In this document: piece by piece, positions 47,278 to 56,633 of the stretch
Numbering within the stretch: the stretch's first letter is position 1
How the letters are laid out: every line of letters starts with the position of its first letter
Origin: Burkholderia ambifaria AMMD
GTDB taxonomy: Bacteria > Pseudomonadota > Gammaproteobacteria > Burkholderiales > Burkholderiaceae
Assembly: GCF_000203915.1 (NCBI RefSeq)
Contig: NC_008391.1
Span: 1,426,001-1,490,000, forward strand
Reading direction: 5' to 3'
DNA length: 64,000 bases
Position numbers and translations under genes: made by a program
The notes under the pieces: generated by a model
Told to the model about the DNA's origin: nothing
Seen by the model: only the letters and a program-made list of their open reading frames with translations
Databases searched by the model: none

Positions 47278-48222
47278 ATGCAACCGATCCTTTCCGTCTC
47301 CGACCTTTCCAAGACCTACGCGTCCGGCTTCCAGGCGCTGAAGCACGTGACCCTCGACATCCGCCCGGGCGAGATCTTCGCGCTGCTCGGGCCGAACGGC
47401 GCGGGCAAGACCACGCTGATCGGCTCGATCTGCGGCATCGTCACGCCGACCGAGGGCCGCGTGACGGTCGGCGGCCACGACATCCGCGACGCGTATCGCG
47501 CGGCGCGCGAAATGATCGGCCTCGTGCCGCAGGAGCTGACGACCGACGCGTTCGAAACCGTGTGGGCGACCGTGTCGTTCAGCCGCGGCCTGTTCGGCAA
47601 GGCACCCGATCCCGCGCACATCGAGAAGACACTGAAGGCGCTGTCGCTGTGGGACAAGCGCGACAACAAGCTGATGACGCTGTCGGGCGGCATGAAGCGC
47701 CGCGTGATGATCGCGAAGGCGCTCGCGCACGAGCCGCGCATCCTGTTCCTCGACGAGCCGACGGCCGGCGTCGACGTCGAGCTGCGCCGCGACATGTGGA
47801 AGCTCGTCGATTCGCTGCGCGACAGCGGCGTGACGATCCTGCTGACCACGCACTACATCGAGGAAGCCGAGGAAATGGCCGACCGGATCGGCATCATCCT
47901 CGGCGGCGAACTCGTGCTCGTCGAAGAGAAGCGCGAGCTGATGCGCAAGCTCGGCAAGAAGCAGCTGACCGTGCAGCTCGAACACCCGCTTACGACCGTG
48001 CCGGCCGAACTCGCCACGTTCGGGCTCGAACGTGCGGACGACGGCGCCGCGCTCGTCTATACGTACGACTCGCAGCGCGACGACGCGAGCATCGCGAAGC
48101 TGATCAACGCGCTCGGCTCGGCCGGCATCGGCTTTCGCGACCTGCATACGACGCAGAGCTCGCTCGAGGATATTTTCGTCAGCCTGATCGACAACCGCCG
48201 CAACGGCGCACAAGGGGCGTAA
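47278..48222 (+). CDS. ABC transporter ATPase, DrrA/NodI-like
   Basis: A 314-residue ATP-binding subunit of an ABC-2 exporter. Walker A is GPNGAGKTT (about 38-46), the signature LSGGMKRRV, Walker [13 protein letters not shown], and the switch His is in [14 protein letters not shown]-terminal extension of about 90 residues ([14 protein letters not shown]...) is typical of the DrrA/NodI branch. The partner permease starts 5 bases after its stop. I start at 47278 ([12 protein letters not shown]). An in-frame start at 47233 and a GTG at 47272 are alternatives, since no clear ribosome-binding site decides it. The exported compound is unknown. Confidence 0.9.
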   Translation: MQPILSVSDLSKTYASGFQALKHVTLDIRPGEIFALLGPNGAGKTTLIGSICGIVTPTEGRVTVGGHDIRDAYRAAREMIGLVPQELTTDAFETVWATVSFSRGLFGKAPDPAHIEKTLKALSLWDKRDNKLMTLSGGMKRRVMIAKALAHEPRILFLDEPTAGVDVELRRDMWKLVDSLRDSGVTILLTTHYIEEAEEMADRIGIILGGELVLVEEKRELMRKLGKKQLTVQLEHPLTTVPAELATFGLERADDGAALVYTYDSQRDDASIAKLINALGSAGIGFRDLHTTQSSLEDIFVSLIDNRRNGAQGA

Positions 48223-48227
48223 CGCAC

Positions 48228-48998
48228 ATGGCGAACTGGAATTTCCACGGCATCCGCGCGATCTATCGCGCCGAAATGGCCCGCACGCGCCGCACGCTGA
48301 TGCAGAGCATCATCGCGCCGGTGATCTCGACGTCGCTGTACTTCGTCGTGTTCGGTTCGGCGATCGGCTCGCGCATCAGCGACGTGAACGGGATCGGCTA
48401 CGGGTCGTTCATCGTGCCGGGCCTCGTGATGCTGTCGCTGCTGTCGCAGAGCATCTCGAACGCGTCGTTCGGCATCTACTTCCCGCGCTTCACGGGCACG
48501 ATCTACGAGATATTGTCCGCACCCGTGTCGTACTGGGAGATCGTGATCGCGTATGTGGGCGCGGCCGCGTCGAAGTCGCTGCTGCTCGGGGTGATCATCC
48601 TCGCGACGGCCGGGCTGTTCGTGCCGCTGCACATCCTGCATCCGTTCTGGATGGTGCTGTTCCTCGTGCTGACGTCGATCACCTTCAGCCTGTTCGGCTT
48701 CGTGATCGGCATCTGGGCCGACAGCTTCGAGAAGCTGCAGCTCGTGCCGCTCCTGATCATCACGCCGCTCACGTTCCTCGGCGGCAGCTTCTATTCGGTC
48801 GACATGCTGCCGCCCGCGTGGCGCATCGTCACGCTGTTCAACCCGATCGTCTACCTGATCAGCGGCTTCCGCTGGTCGTTCTACGGGCTGGCCGACGTGC
48901 ACGTGGGGATCAGCCTCGCGGCGACCACGCTGTTCCTCGCGATCCTGCTCGCGATCGTCGCGTGGATGTTCCGCACCGGCTACAAGCTGAAGAACTGA
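48228..48998 (+). CDS. ABC-2 type transporter permease
   Basis: A 256-residue membrane protein with about six hydrophobic segments (for example [72 protein letters not shown]). The ABC-2 signature region is [20 protein letters not shown] followed by [17 protein letters not shown]. It belongs with the ATPase gene immediately upstream, forming a homodimeric two-gene exporter of the NodJ/DrrB type. Drug, lipid or polysaccharide export are all possible. Nothing in the neighbouring genes decides the substrate. Confidence 0.92.
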   Translation: MANWNFHGIRAIYRAEMARTRRTLMQSIIAPVISTSLYFVVFGSAIGSRISDVNGIGYGSFIVPGLVMLSLLSQSISNASFGIYFPRFTGTIYEILSAPVSYWEIVIAYVGAAASKSLLLGVIILATAGLFVPLHILHPFWMVLFLVLTSITFSLFGFVIGIWADSFEKLQLVPLLIITPLTFLGGSFYSVDMLPPAWRIVTLFNPIVYLISGFRWSFYGLADVHVGISLAATTLFLAILLAIVAWMFRTGYKLKN

Positions 48999-49166
48999 CG
49001 CAGCGCGTGCTGCCGTGCACCCGGCACGGCCGCTGCGATCGCCGGTTCGCGCATCCGGGGCGGCGCTGCTAGACTGGATCGGAAGATCGACCGCTGCCGC
49101 CTGTGGCACCGCAACGAGCGGGGCACGGGCGGCGCGGCTCCGCCCCCTTCCCTGCGCGAGGACCCA

Positions 49167-49871
49167 ATGAGCGCCTCCCGAATCGACGCCGTCCGCGACG
49201 GCCTGTTTCGCGCGACGACCTACGTCGACACGCTGAACCTGTGCTTCAGCCAGTTCTTCGTACGATCGCCGCACGGTGACGTGCTGTGCGTCGAAACGGG
49301 CACCCGGTCCAATTTCACGCAGCTGAGCGCGGCGCTCGACGGCGTCGGCATCGCGCCGTCGATGGTCAGCAGCGTGATCGTCCCGCACTTCGAGGCCGAC
49401 GAAATGGGCGCGCTGCCCGATTTCCTCGCGGCCAACCCGGCGCTCGTCGCGTACGGACATCCGATGTGTACATGGGGGCTCGCCGACGTGTTCGGCGTGC
49501 GCGCGATTCCGCTGAAGGATGGGGAGCCGACGACGCTGTCGGGCACCGGCGTCGTGCCGGTGTTCACGACGCACGTGCATCAGTGGGATGCGCTCGTCGT
49601 GTATCTGCCGGCGTACAAGGCGCTGCTGTCGTCGGACATCCTGATGCGCTTCGGCCGGGAGGACGCCGACGATCCTCTGCCCGAGATCCTCGATGCAATC
49701 ACGCGCTCCGACTACCTGCCGTCGCTCGCGCACCTGGCGCGCGCGCTGCGCCGCATCCAGGCGCTCGATCTCGACATCATCCTGCCGATGCACGGCCCGG
49801 CGATCACGCACGACATTCCGCGCGTGATCGCCGGTGTCATCGCCCACTGCGAGGCGGCCGCGGCGGCGTAG
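49167..49871 (+). CDS. Metallo-beta-lactamase-fold protein with altered metal motif
   Basis: A 234-residue protein of the metallo-beta-lactamase fold, of the kind also seen in flavodiiron proteins. The usual H-x-[HE]-x-D motif appears as VPHFEADEMG, with H, E and D in place but a Glu where the family often has His. The later metal-binding positions are VFTTHVHQWDALVVYLP (His), LLSSDIL (Asp) and LPMHGPAITHD (His). A diiron or dizinc site is thus plausible but modified. It lacks a flavodoxin domain. The start at 49167 follows GCGAGGACCC. It is in the same direction as the ABC pair but 168 bases away. The substrate is unknown. Confidence 0.75.
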   Translation: MSASRIDAVRDGLFRATTYVDTLNLCFSQFFVRSPHGDVLCVETGTRSNFTQLSAALDGVGIAPSMVSSVIVPHFEADEMGALPDFLAANPALVAYGHPMCTWGLADVFGVRAIPLKDGEPTTLSGTGVVPVFTTHVHQWDALVVYLPAYKALLSSDILMRFGREDADDPLPEILDAITRSDYLPSLAHLARALRRIQALDLDIILPMHGPAITHDIPRVIAGVIAHCEAAAAA

Positions 49872-49919
49872 CGCGCACGCGCGGCGCCGTGCGGCCGGCC
49901 TTGGCTGGTCAGACGCCGG

Positions 49920-50150
49920 TCAGGCGCCGGTCACGACGAATTCGGCGGCCGCCTTGCTCTGGACCGCGGCCATCACCGCGAGCTCACGTTTGCTGTGCGG
50001 CTCGCCGGACGCGACGCCCGTCGCATGCCGGGCCTTCGCGCCGACCGGAAAGAACACGAACGACGCGCCGGCCGGCGCATCGGGCTCGGCCCGCAGGCGT
50101 TTGTTCAGGATCTTGAGGTATTTTTTCTTCGAGACTTCCTTCGTTGCCAT
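49920..50150 (-). CDS. Small basic protein, unknown function
   Basis: A 76-residue protein I do not recognise. It starts MATKEVSKKKYLKILNKRLR, strongly basic, and contains FVFFPVGAKARHATGV. No membrane segment or signal peptide is seen. GGAGGGCGCC precedes the ATG at 50150, a good argument that it is translated. It stands alone between the MBL-fold gene and the histidine kinase, on the opposite strand to both. Conserved small basic proteins of this type may bind nucleic acid, but nothing here shows it. Confidence 0.6.
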   Translation of the reverse strand: MATKEVSKKKYLKILNKRLRAEPDAPAGASFVFFPVGAKARHATGVASGEPHSKRELAVMAAVQSKAAAEFVVTGA

Positions 50151-50303
50151 GGCGCCCTCCACATGAACGTGATGCTGGTCAGCATACCAGTTTTGACAGG
50201 CGATTCCGGAGCCCCGCCGCGCGATCGATCTGCACTAGAATGAATCGGCTCACGCGACTCGCCGCGCAGGCCGCGGCCGTCATGTCATTAACGGAGCGTT
50301 TCC

Positions 50304-52073
50304 ATGCATGCCGAATTATTCGCGCAGCATCATGATTGCCCGGGCTGGGAAGGCGAAATGGCCCGGCGCGTCGCTGCCTTCGACTGGTCGTCCACCGGCC
50401 TCGGCCCGCTCGACGGCTGGTCGGCGAGCCTCGTCGCTGCCGTGCGCACCGTGCTCGCGTCGCCGCTGCCGCTGGTGATGCTGTGGGGCCGGCCCGGCTA
50501 CATGATCTACAACGACGCGTATGCCGGGTTCGCCGGCGGGCGCCACCCCTATCTGCTCGGCCAGCCGGTCGAGCTCGGCTGGCCCGAGGTCGCCGAGTTC
50601 AACCGGAACGTGATGAACACCTGCCTCGCCGGCGGCACGCTGTCGTATCGCGACAAGGAGCTCGTGCTGCTGCGCAGCGGGCGCCCCGAAGACGTATGGA
50701 TGGATCTGCACTACAGCCCGCTGCCCGACGACGATGGCGCACCGGGCGGGGTGCTCGCCGTCGTGATCGAGACGACCGAACGCGTGCTCGCCACGCGTCA
50801 TCGCGAACAGGCGGAAGCGGCGCTGCAGTCGTCCAACGATGCGCTGCGCCGCCTGACCGAAACGCTCGAGCAACGCGTGGCCGATGCGATCGCCGAGCGC
50901 GCGGCGGTCGAGGAGCAGTTGCGCCACTCGCAGAAGATGGAAGCGATCGGCAGCCTGACCGGCGGCATCGCGCACGACTTCAACAACGTGCTGCAGGTGA
51001 TCAGCGGCAACCTGCAGATTCTGGCCGTCGAGCTCGGCGAGCGCGCGAGCGCGCAGCCGCGAATCGAAAGCGCGAACAACGCGGTGCGGCGCGGCGCGCA
51101 ACTGGCGTCGCACCTGCTGGCCTTCGCGCGCCGCCAGCCGTTGTCGGCGACGGTGCTCAATCCGCATCAGTTGATCCACGGGATGAGCGAGATGCTGCAC
51201 CGCGCGCTCGGCGAAACCGTGCGGATCGTCACCGCGCTGGCGCCCGACGTCGGCAACGTGCTCGCCGACCGGCACCAGCTCGAGAACGCGCTGCTCAATC
51301 TTGCGATCAATGCGCGCGACGCGATGAGCGGCGACGGCACGCTGACGATCGCCGCGTACAACGACGCGCATCCCACGCAGGCCGGCGGCGCACGGCGCTC
51401 GCCATTGCCGGCCGGCGAATACGTGACGTTCGAGATCAGCGATACGGGGGCCGGCATGACGGCCGACGTGCTCGAGCGCGTGTTCGAACCGTTCTTCACG
51501 ACCAAGCCGGACGGCGAAGGCACCGGGCTCGGGCTGAGCATGGTGTTCGGTTTCGTCAAGCAAAGCGGCGGCCATACGTCGATCGAAAGCACGCCGGGCC
51601 AGGGCACGACCGTGCGGCTCACATTTCCGCGCTGTCACGACGACTGCGCGGAAGAGCCTGCCCGCGTGCCGCAGCACGATGCCGCGCGCGGCCGCGAAAC
51701 CATCCTGGTCGTCGAGGACGACGCGGAGGTCCGGCTGACCGTGGTCGACATGCTTACGCAGCTCGGCTACAAGGTGCTGACCGCGTCCGACGGCGAAGCC
51801 GCGCTGCAGATACTCGACTGCGACGCGCATATCGACCTGCTGTTTACCGACGTGATCATGCCGGGCCGCATCAAGGGCGGCGAACTCGCGCGCCGCGCCG
51901 CGCAGCGCACGCCGCCGTTGCCGGTGCTGTTCACGTCCGGCTACACGCGCGACGAGATTTTCCACTCCGGGCGGCTCGACCCCGGCGTCATGCTGCTCGG
52001 CAAGCCGTACCGCCGCGACGAACTCGCGGCCCGGATCCGCGACATGCTCGACGCGCATCCAAAGGCGGCGTGA
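50304..52073 (+). CDS. Hybrid histidine kinase (PAS, HisKA, HATPase, receiver)
   Basis: A soluble sensor of 589 residues with no membrane segment. An N-terminal PAS-like region (about 25-160) contains DWSSTGLGPLDGWS and the block MLWGRPGYMIYNDAYAGFAG. A coiled coil at about 165-210 follows. The phosphoacceptor is His224 in GGIAHDFNNVLQ. The ATPase domain has NLAINARDAM (N box), SDTGAGMTADVLERVFEPFF and GTGLGLSMVFGFVKQSGG. A C-terminal receiver domain has the phosphoacceptor Asp516 in LLFTDVIMPG. It is therefore a self-contained phosphorelay whose output partner is not adjacent. GGAG precedes the ATG. The stimulus is unknown. Confidence 0.93.
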   Translation: MHAELFAQHHDCPGWEGEMARRVAAFDWSSTGLGPLDGWSASLVAAVRTVLASPLPLVMLWGRPGYMIYNDAYAGFAGGRHPYLLGQPVELGWPEVAEFNRNVMNTCLAGGTLSYRDKELVLLRSGRPEDVWMDLHYSPLPDDDGAPGGVLAVVIETTERVLATRHREQAEAALQSSNDALRRLTETLEQRVADAIAERAAVEEQLRHSQKMEAIGSLTGGIAHDFNNVLQVISGNLQILAVELGERASAQPRIESANNAVRRGAQLASHLLAFARRQPLSATVLNPHQLIHGMSEMLHRALGETVRIVTALAPDVGNVLADRHQLENALLNLAINARDAMSGDGTLTIAAYNDAHPTQAGGARRSPLPAGEYVTFEISDTGAGMTADVLERVFEPFFTTKPDGEGTGLGLSMVFGFVKQSGGHTSIESTPGQGTTVRLTFPRCHDDCAEEPARVPQHDAARGRETILVVEDDAEVRLTVVDMLTQLGYKVLTASDGEAALQILDCDAHIDLLFTDVIMPGRIKGGELARRAAQRTPPLPVLFTSGYTRDEIFHSGRLDPGVMLLGKPYRRDELAARIRDMLDAHPKAA

Positions 52074-52331
52074 GCGGGTGACGTGTCGGCATGCGTGCGG
52101 CGGAGTCGGTCCTCGAGCCCCCGGACCTTTCCGGCACCCGTTGCCGCTCGGACGACGTCGGATACGCCGCGGCGCTTCACCGCTCACCGATCGCCGGTCG
52201 CCGAAATTTTTCCGTGCGCGATGTCGATTCGAGCGATCGTCGCGCGTCGTAGTGTCGTAACCGATCGATTTGCCGGCCCCCACGGCCGGCCGATAGCGGA
52301 TTCTCCCTTTCACGTTCAAGGAGCAACGACA

Positions 52332-52763
52332 ATGCGCGTCATGGTGATCGTCAAGGCAACGGCCTCTTCCGAAGCGGGCGCGATGCCCGATACCGAACTG
52401 CTGGCCGCGATGGGCAAGTACAACGAGGAACTCGTGAAGGCCGGCGTGATGCTTGCCGGCGAAGGCCTCCATCCGAGTTCGCGCGGCAAGCGCGTGCATT
52501 TCTCCGGCAAGGACCGAACCGTCATCGACGGCCCGTTCGCCGAGACCAAGGAACTGATCGCCGGCTACTGGCTGTGGCAGGTAAATTCGATGGAAGAAGC
52601 CGTCGAATGGGTCAAGCGCTGCCCGAATCCCATGCCGACCGAGTCGGACATCGAGATCCGGCCGATCTTCTCGCCCGAGGACTTCGGCGAAGCATTCACG
52701 CCGGAGCTTCAGGAACAGGAAGCGCGGCTGCGCGCGGAGATGGATCGCAAGCACGACGCGTGA
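52332..52763 (+). CDS. YciI-like (DGPF motif) protein
   Basis: A 143-residue protein of the YciI-related family with the motif DGPFAETKE. The family has a ferredoxin-like fold and is often found beside ECF sigma factors, but none is present here. The region before it is a 250-base gap with a purine-rich AAGGAG just upstream of the ATG at 52332. Its biochemical role is not established for the family. The C-terminal part (FTPELQEQEARLRAEMDRK) is helical. It probably stands as a single gene. Confidence 0.88.
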   Translation: MRVMVIVKATASSEAGAMPDTELLAAMGKYNEELVKAGVMLAGEGLHPSSRGKRVHFSGKDRTVIDGPFAETKELIAGYWLWQVNSMEEAVEWVKRCPNPMPTESDIEIRPIFSPEDFGEAFTPELQEQEARLRAEMDRKHDA

Positions 52764-52984
52764 GCCGGGCCGGGGGCCGGTGCGGTAGGGGCGCGGGTGC
52801 GCCAGCTGCGGGCACCTGATACCGGCCGAGCGGCCCGCCGCATTGCAGGAGACGCTCGCGCGCTGTTTCGGCTGACGTGCGCGGCTGCCCCCACCCACCT
52901 GACAACCCGTAGGTTTCGCCGAAATATGGTTGAAAGGCGCGGTTGCTAGAGTCGCCGTACAGGGTTTTCCCGATGCGAGGCACA

Positions 52985-53833
52985 ATGAACCTGATACGCG
53001 CGTTGTGGCTAGTGCTGCTGCTCGCCGTCGCGGGCCCGGCCATCGCCTTTCAGGCGCGGGTCGTCGCGATTCCGAGTGCCGCGATGAACGAGACGCTGAA
53101 GGCGACCGTCGTGCTGCCCGACGACTACGCACGCCTGCGCCACGGCCCGGAACGCGGCGTCGAACGCTTTCCGGTCGTCTATCTGCTGCACGGCTCCGGC
53201 GGCGACCACACCGACTGGACCGCGAACACCCGCATCGCCGCGCTGGCCGATCGCTACCGCGTGATCCTCGTGATGCCCGACGGCGGCCACGAAAGCTGGT
53301 ACATCGACAGCCCGTTCGACTCGGGCAGCCGCTACGAAACCTTCGTCGGCGACGAAGTCGTGTCCTATGTCGACATGCACTTCCGGACGATCGCGACCAA
53401 GCGCGCGCGCGCGATCACCGGGCTCAGCATGGGCGGCTTCGGCGCGCTGCGCATCGCGCTCGACCGGCCCGACACGTTCGGCGCGGTCGGCAGCATCAGC
53501 GGCGCGGTCGATCCGCGCTGCTGCGAGGACGAACCCGGCATCGATCACGTATTCGGCGACCCCGGCCGCCATGCATCGTTCTGGAACCGCAACGCGATCG
53601 TCGAAAGCGCGCGCGCGTTCGTCCGCGCGCATCTGGACCTGACGATCGACTGCGGCCGCGACGACGCATTGGTCAGCTCGAACCGCACGCTGCACGAACG
53701 CCTCGTCGCGCTCGGCGTGCCGCACGACTATGCGGAGCGTCCGGGCGGCCATACGTGGGACTACTGGGCGCATGCGATCGGCTACCAGATGCGGTTCTTC
53801 GCGACGTCGTTCCAGCACGGCGGCTATGCGTAG
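52985..53833 (+). CDS. Exported esterase, S-formylglutathione-hydrolase/antigen 85-like fold
   Basis: An alpha/beta hydrolase of 282 residues. The start at 52985 gives a signal peptide at residues 1-21 (MNLIRALWLVLLLAVAGPAI, cleavage before FQARVV). The oxyanion/nucleophile block is ITGLSMGGFGALRIAL with Ser148. The acid is probably in TIDCGRDDALV, and the His in RPGGHTWDYW. YLLHGSGGDHTDW is the conserved start of the fold. The exported state points to a substrate outside the cytoplasm. GAGG is close to the ATG. The specific ester substrate is unknown. An earlier in-frame ATG at 52973 would lengthen the signal peptide. Confidence 0.88.
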   Translation: MNLIRALWLVLLLAVAGPAIAFQARVVAIPSAAMNETLKATVVLPDDYARLRHGPERGVERFPVVYLLHGSGGDHTDWTANTRIAALADRYRVILVMPDGGHESWYIDSPFDSGSRYETFVGDEVVSYVDMHFRTIATKRARAITGLSMGGFGALRIALDRPDTFGAVGSISGAVDPRCCEDEPGIDHVFGDPGRHASFWNRNAIVESARAFVRAHLDLTIDCGRDDALVSSNRTLHERLVALGVPHDYAERPGGHTWDYWAHAIGYQMRFFATSFQHGGYA

Positions 53834-53987
53834 GATCCGCACACCCGCATCGCGAGCCATCCGGCGCGCATGACGCACGCCGGCTGACGCACGCGGCAGC
53901 GTTGCCGCGTTGCCGAGCCCTCGCGCCGGCGCATCGCGCGGCAGCCCGATGGTAGGATGCGCAGGCATCGACCACCCGACTTCCTCC

Positions 53988-54887
53988 ATGCCGCGCGACA
54001 ACTTTGCCGACCTGCTCGCCTTCATCGCCGTCGCGCGCGAGCGCAGCTTCACGCGCGCCGCCGCCCGGCTCGGCGTGTCGCAATCCGCACTCAGCCATAC
54101 GATCCGCGCGCTCGAGACGCGTCTCGGCGTGCGGCTGCTCACACGCACGACACGCAGCGTGGCGCCGACCGAAGCCGGCGAGCGCCTGCTGCAGAATCTC
54201 GCGCCGCGCTTCGACGAAATCGAGGACGAACTGTCGGCGCTCGCCGAGCTGCGCGACAAGCCGGCCGGCACCGTGCGCATCAACGCGACCGACTACGTGA
54301 TCCGCACGCTGCTGTGGCCGCGGCTGTCGCCGATCCTGCGCGACTACCGCGACCTGAAGGTCGAGTTCGTGACCGACTACGGGCTGTCCGACATCGTCGC
54401 GCAACGCTTCGACATCGGCGTGCGGCTCGGCGACCAGGTCGCAAAGGACATGATCGCGGTACGCATCTCGCCCGACCTCAAGATGGCGATCGTCGGCGCG
54501 CCCGCGTATTTCGCGGAACGCGAGCCGCCGGCGACGCCGCAGGATCTCGTCGCGCACGACTGCATCAACCTGCGCCTGCCGACGCACGGCGCGCTGTACG
54601 CGTGGGAACTCGCGCGCGGCGACGACACGCTGCAGGTGCGCGTCGACGGCCAGGTCACGTTCAACGGCACCTATGAAATGCTCGACGCCGCGCTCGCCGG
54701 CTACGGCCTCGCCTACGTGCCGGCCGAACTCGCCGCGCCGCACGTCGAAGCCGGCCGGCTCGTCAGCGTGCTCGACGACTGGTGTCCGACATTCCCCGGC
54801 CATCACCTGTACTACGCGAGCCGGCGGCAATCGTCTCGTGCATTCGCGCTGATCGTGGATGCACTGCGCCATCCCGGCCATTCATGA
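53988..54887 (+). CDS. LysR-family transcriptional regulator
   Basis: A 299-residue LysR protein. The N-terminal winged helix is clear (FADLLAFIAVARERSFTRAA, SQSALSHTIRALETRLGVRL, then RTTRSVAPTEAGERLL). The effector domain includes GTVRINATDYVIRTLLWPRL. The gene directly downstream is an aldo/keto reductase, 111 bases away on the same strand. Control of that gene is possible, since LysR proteins often control neighbouring reductases. The intervening stretch holds palindromes listed separately. I begin at 53988 (MPRDNFADLL); the longer frame is out of line with the family. Confidence 0.92.
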   Translation: MPRDNFADLLAFIAVARERSFTRAAARLGVSQSALSHTIRALETRLGVRLLTRTTRSVAPTEAGERLLQNLAPRFDEIEDELSALAELRDKPAGTVRINATDYVIRTLLWPRLSPILRDYRDLKVEFVTDYGLSDIVAQRFDIGVRLGDQVAKDMIAVRISPDLKMAIVGAPAYFAEREPPATPQDLVAHDCINLRLPTHGALYAWELARGDDTLQVRVDGQVTFNGTYEMLDAALAGYGLAYVPAELAAPHVEAGRLVSVLDDWCPTFPGHHLYYASRRQSSRAFALIVDALRHPGHS

Positions 54888-54894
54888 AGCGGTT

Positions 54895-54935
54895 CGATAA
54901 GTGCATGCACATCCCTGGGGATTATCGATAAGCAC
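54895..54935. promoter_or_regulatory. Paired palindromes between LysR gene and aldo/keto reductase
   Basis: CGATAAGTGC (54895-54904) and CGATAAGCAC (54926-54935) are near-identical repeats 31 bases apart, about three helical turns. GTGCATGCAC (54901-54910) and TTATCGATAA (54922-54931) are each perfect 10-base palindromes. This is a plausible operator for the adjacent LysR protein. Confidence 0.5.
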
Positions 54936-54998
54936 GTCGGTGGCTACCATCGTCGATGTCTAACCAACACGGGCGCTCGCCCGCATGGAGCCTCTTGC

Positions 54999-56006
54999 AT
55001 GGATTACCGCTATCTCGGGCGCAGCGCGCTGAAGGTGTCGCCGCTGTGTCTCGGCACGATGATGTTCGGCGGCGAAACCGATGAAGCGACGTCGACGCGC
55101 ATCATCGACAAGGCGTTCGACCAGGGCGTCAACTTCATCGACACGGCCGACGTCTATCACGCCGGACGCTCGGAAGAAATCGTCGGCCGTGCGATCGCGC
55201 GGCATCGCAACAGCTGGGTCGTCGCGACGAAGTTCGGCTATCCGGCCGCGCCGGATGCCGGGCCGAACCGTCAGGGCCAGTCGCGCAAATGGATCTACGA
55301 ATCGGTCGACGCGAGCCTGAAGCGGCTCGGCACCGAGTACATCGACATCCTGTATTTCCATCGCACGCTGACCGATGCGCCGCTCGAAGAAGGGATGCGC
55401 GCGGTGGCCGACCTGATCCGCCAAGGCAAGGTGCGCTACGTCGGGCTGTCGAACTTCAAGGGCTGGCGCATCGCCGAAATCGTACGCATCGCCGACCAGC
55501 TCGGCATCGATCGTCCGGTGGCGAGCGAGCCGCTGTACAACCTGGTCGATCGCACGGCCGAAGTCGAACAGCTGCCGGCGGCCGCGCATTACGGCATCGG
55601 CGTCGTGCCGTACAGCCCGCTCGCGCGCGGCGTGCTGACCGGCAAATACGCGCCGGACGCGCCACCGCCCGCCGATTCGCGTGCGGGCCGCGGCGACCGG
55701 CGCATCCAGCAGACGGAATGGCGGCCCGAGTCGCTGCACATCGCGCAGCAGGTGGCCGCGCATGCGGCGGCGCGCGGCACGACGTCCGTCGCGTTCGCGC
55801 TCGCGTGGGTGATGAAGAACCGGATCGTCAGCTCGACGATCGCCGGGCCGCGCACCGACGCGCACTGGGACAGCTACATCGATGCGCTGACGCTCGAGCT
55901 GGGCCCCGACGACGAACGCTTCGTCGATTCGCTGGTGCCGCCGGGACATGCGTCGACGCACGGTTATACGGATCCTGGCTATCCGGTCGAAGGGCGAAAG
56001 GTGTGA
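54999..56006 (+). CDS. Aldo/keto reductase
   Basis: A 335-residue NADPH-dependent reductase of the aldo/keto reductase superfamily with a TIM barrel. The catalytic tetrad is visible: Asp and Tyr in FIDTADVYHAGRSEE, Lys in VVATKFGYP, and His in ILYFHRTLTD. The nucleotide-binding C-terminal blocks are GVVPYSPLARGVLTGKY and SSTIAGPRTDAHWDSYI. The substrate is not shown by the sequence, and these enzymes accept many carbonyls. It follows a LysR gene by 111 bases with palindromes between, so it may be the regulated target. The ATG at 54999 follows GGAGCCTCTTGC. Confidence 0.9.
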   Translation: MDYRYLGRSALKVSPLCLGTMMFGGETDEATSTRIIDKAFDQGVNFIDTADVYHAGRSEEIVGRAIARHRNSWVVATKFGYPAAPDAGPNRQGQSRKWIYESVDASLKRLGTEYIDILYFHRTLTDAPLEEGMRAVADLIRQGKVRYVGLSNFKGWRIAEIVRIADQLGIDRPVASEPLYNLVDRTAEVEQLPAAAHYGIGVVPYSPLARGVLTGKYAPDAPPPADSRAGRGDRRIQQTEWRPESLHIAQQVAAHAAARGTTSVAFALAWVMKNRIVSSTIAGPRTDAHWDSYIDALTLELGPDDERFVDSLVPPGHASTHGYTDPGYPVEGRKV

Positions 56007-56125
56007 GGTGCGGCTGCTGACGCGGTGGCGCGGTGACGCGTCGGCACGCCGGGCGTAGCGCGACGCGGCAAACAAACGAAAACGAAAAAACGACGGCGGT
56101 GAAAGCGAAAGCAGAAACCGCGGCT

Positions 56126-56356
56126 TCAGTTGCAGTGCGCCGCGTCGGCGTTCACCACGCGATCGAAGAATTCCTGCGCACGCGCCAGTTCGTCCAGCGC
56201 GCGATCGAGACGCGACATCGCGCGTGCATATTCGCCGGACGAGATGTCGTCATCGCTTTCGCCGCGCACCGCGCGAAACGCCTGATCGACGTTGCGCGTC
56301 GCTTCGACGAAGCGTTGTGCAGCCCGTGCTTCCCGCGAACAGATGTGGGTCGACAT
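56126..56356 (-). CDS. Small helical protein, unknown function
   Basis: A 76-residue protein rich in Ala, Arg and Glu, predicted helical (ATRNVDQAFRAVRGESDDDI, ARAMSRLDRALDELARAQEF). It has no signal peptide or membrane segment. I use the ATG at 56356 (MSTHICSREARAAQRF), with GGGAGAAG upstream; a GTG two codons earlier is possible. It lies between the aldo/keto reductase and the unrecognised 300-residue gene, on the opposite strand to the former. Its role is unknown. Confidence 0.55.
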   Translation of the reverse strand: MSTHICSREARAAQRFVEATRNVDQAFRAVRGESDDDISSGEYARAMSRLDRALDELARAQEFFDRVVNADAAHCN

Positions 56357-56633
56357 CGACACTTCTCCCTCAGGTTGCTGTGTGAAGCAAGCCGACGCTC
56401 AGTGTGCGTGTTGCGCATGTCGGCGACGTGAACGACGGCAGGCAGCCTGCCGACGCACAGCCACCATGCGGCGTGCTTCCGTGGCGATTGTCGCGCGACG
56501 CTCGCCGATCCGCTATGGCGAGATTGCAACAAATTCTTGCGCGCGCCGAAATGGCGGCGACACCGGCATGTGTCGTTGCGCGCACATCAGCTTGCTACCC
56601 TGCAATCCACGCCGCGCATGAGCGGCGCGAACA

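Noticed and set aside
50316..53132. Long minus-strand frame opposite the hybrid histidine kinase
   Set aside because: Shadow of the kinase; low complexity and no motif.
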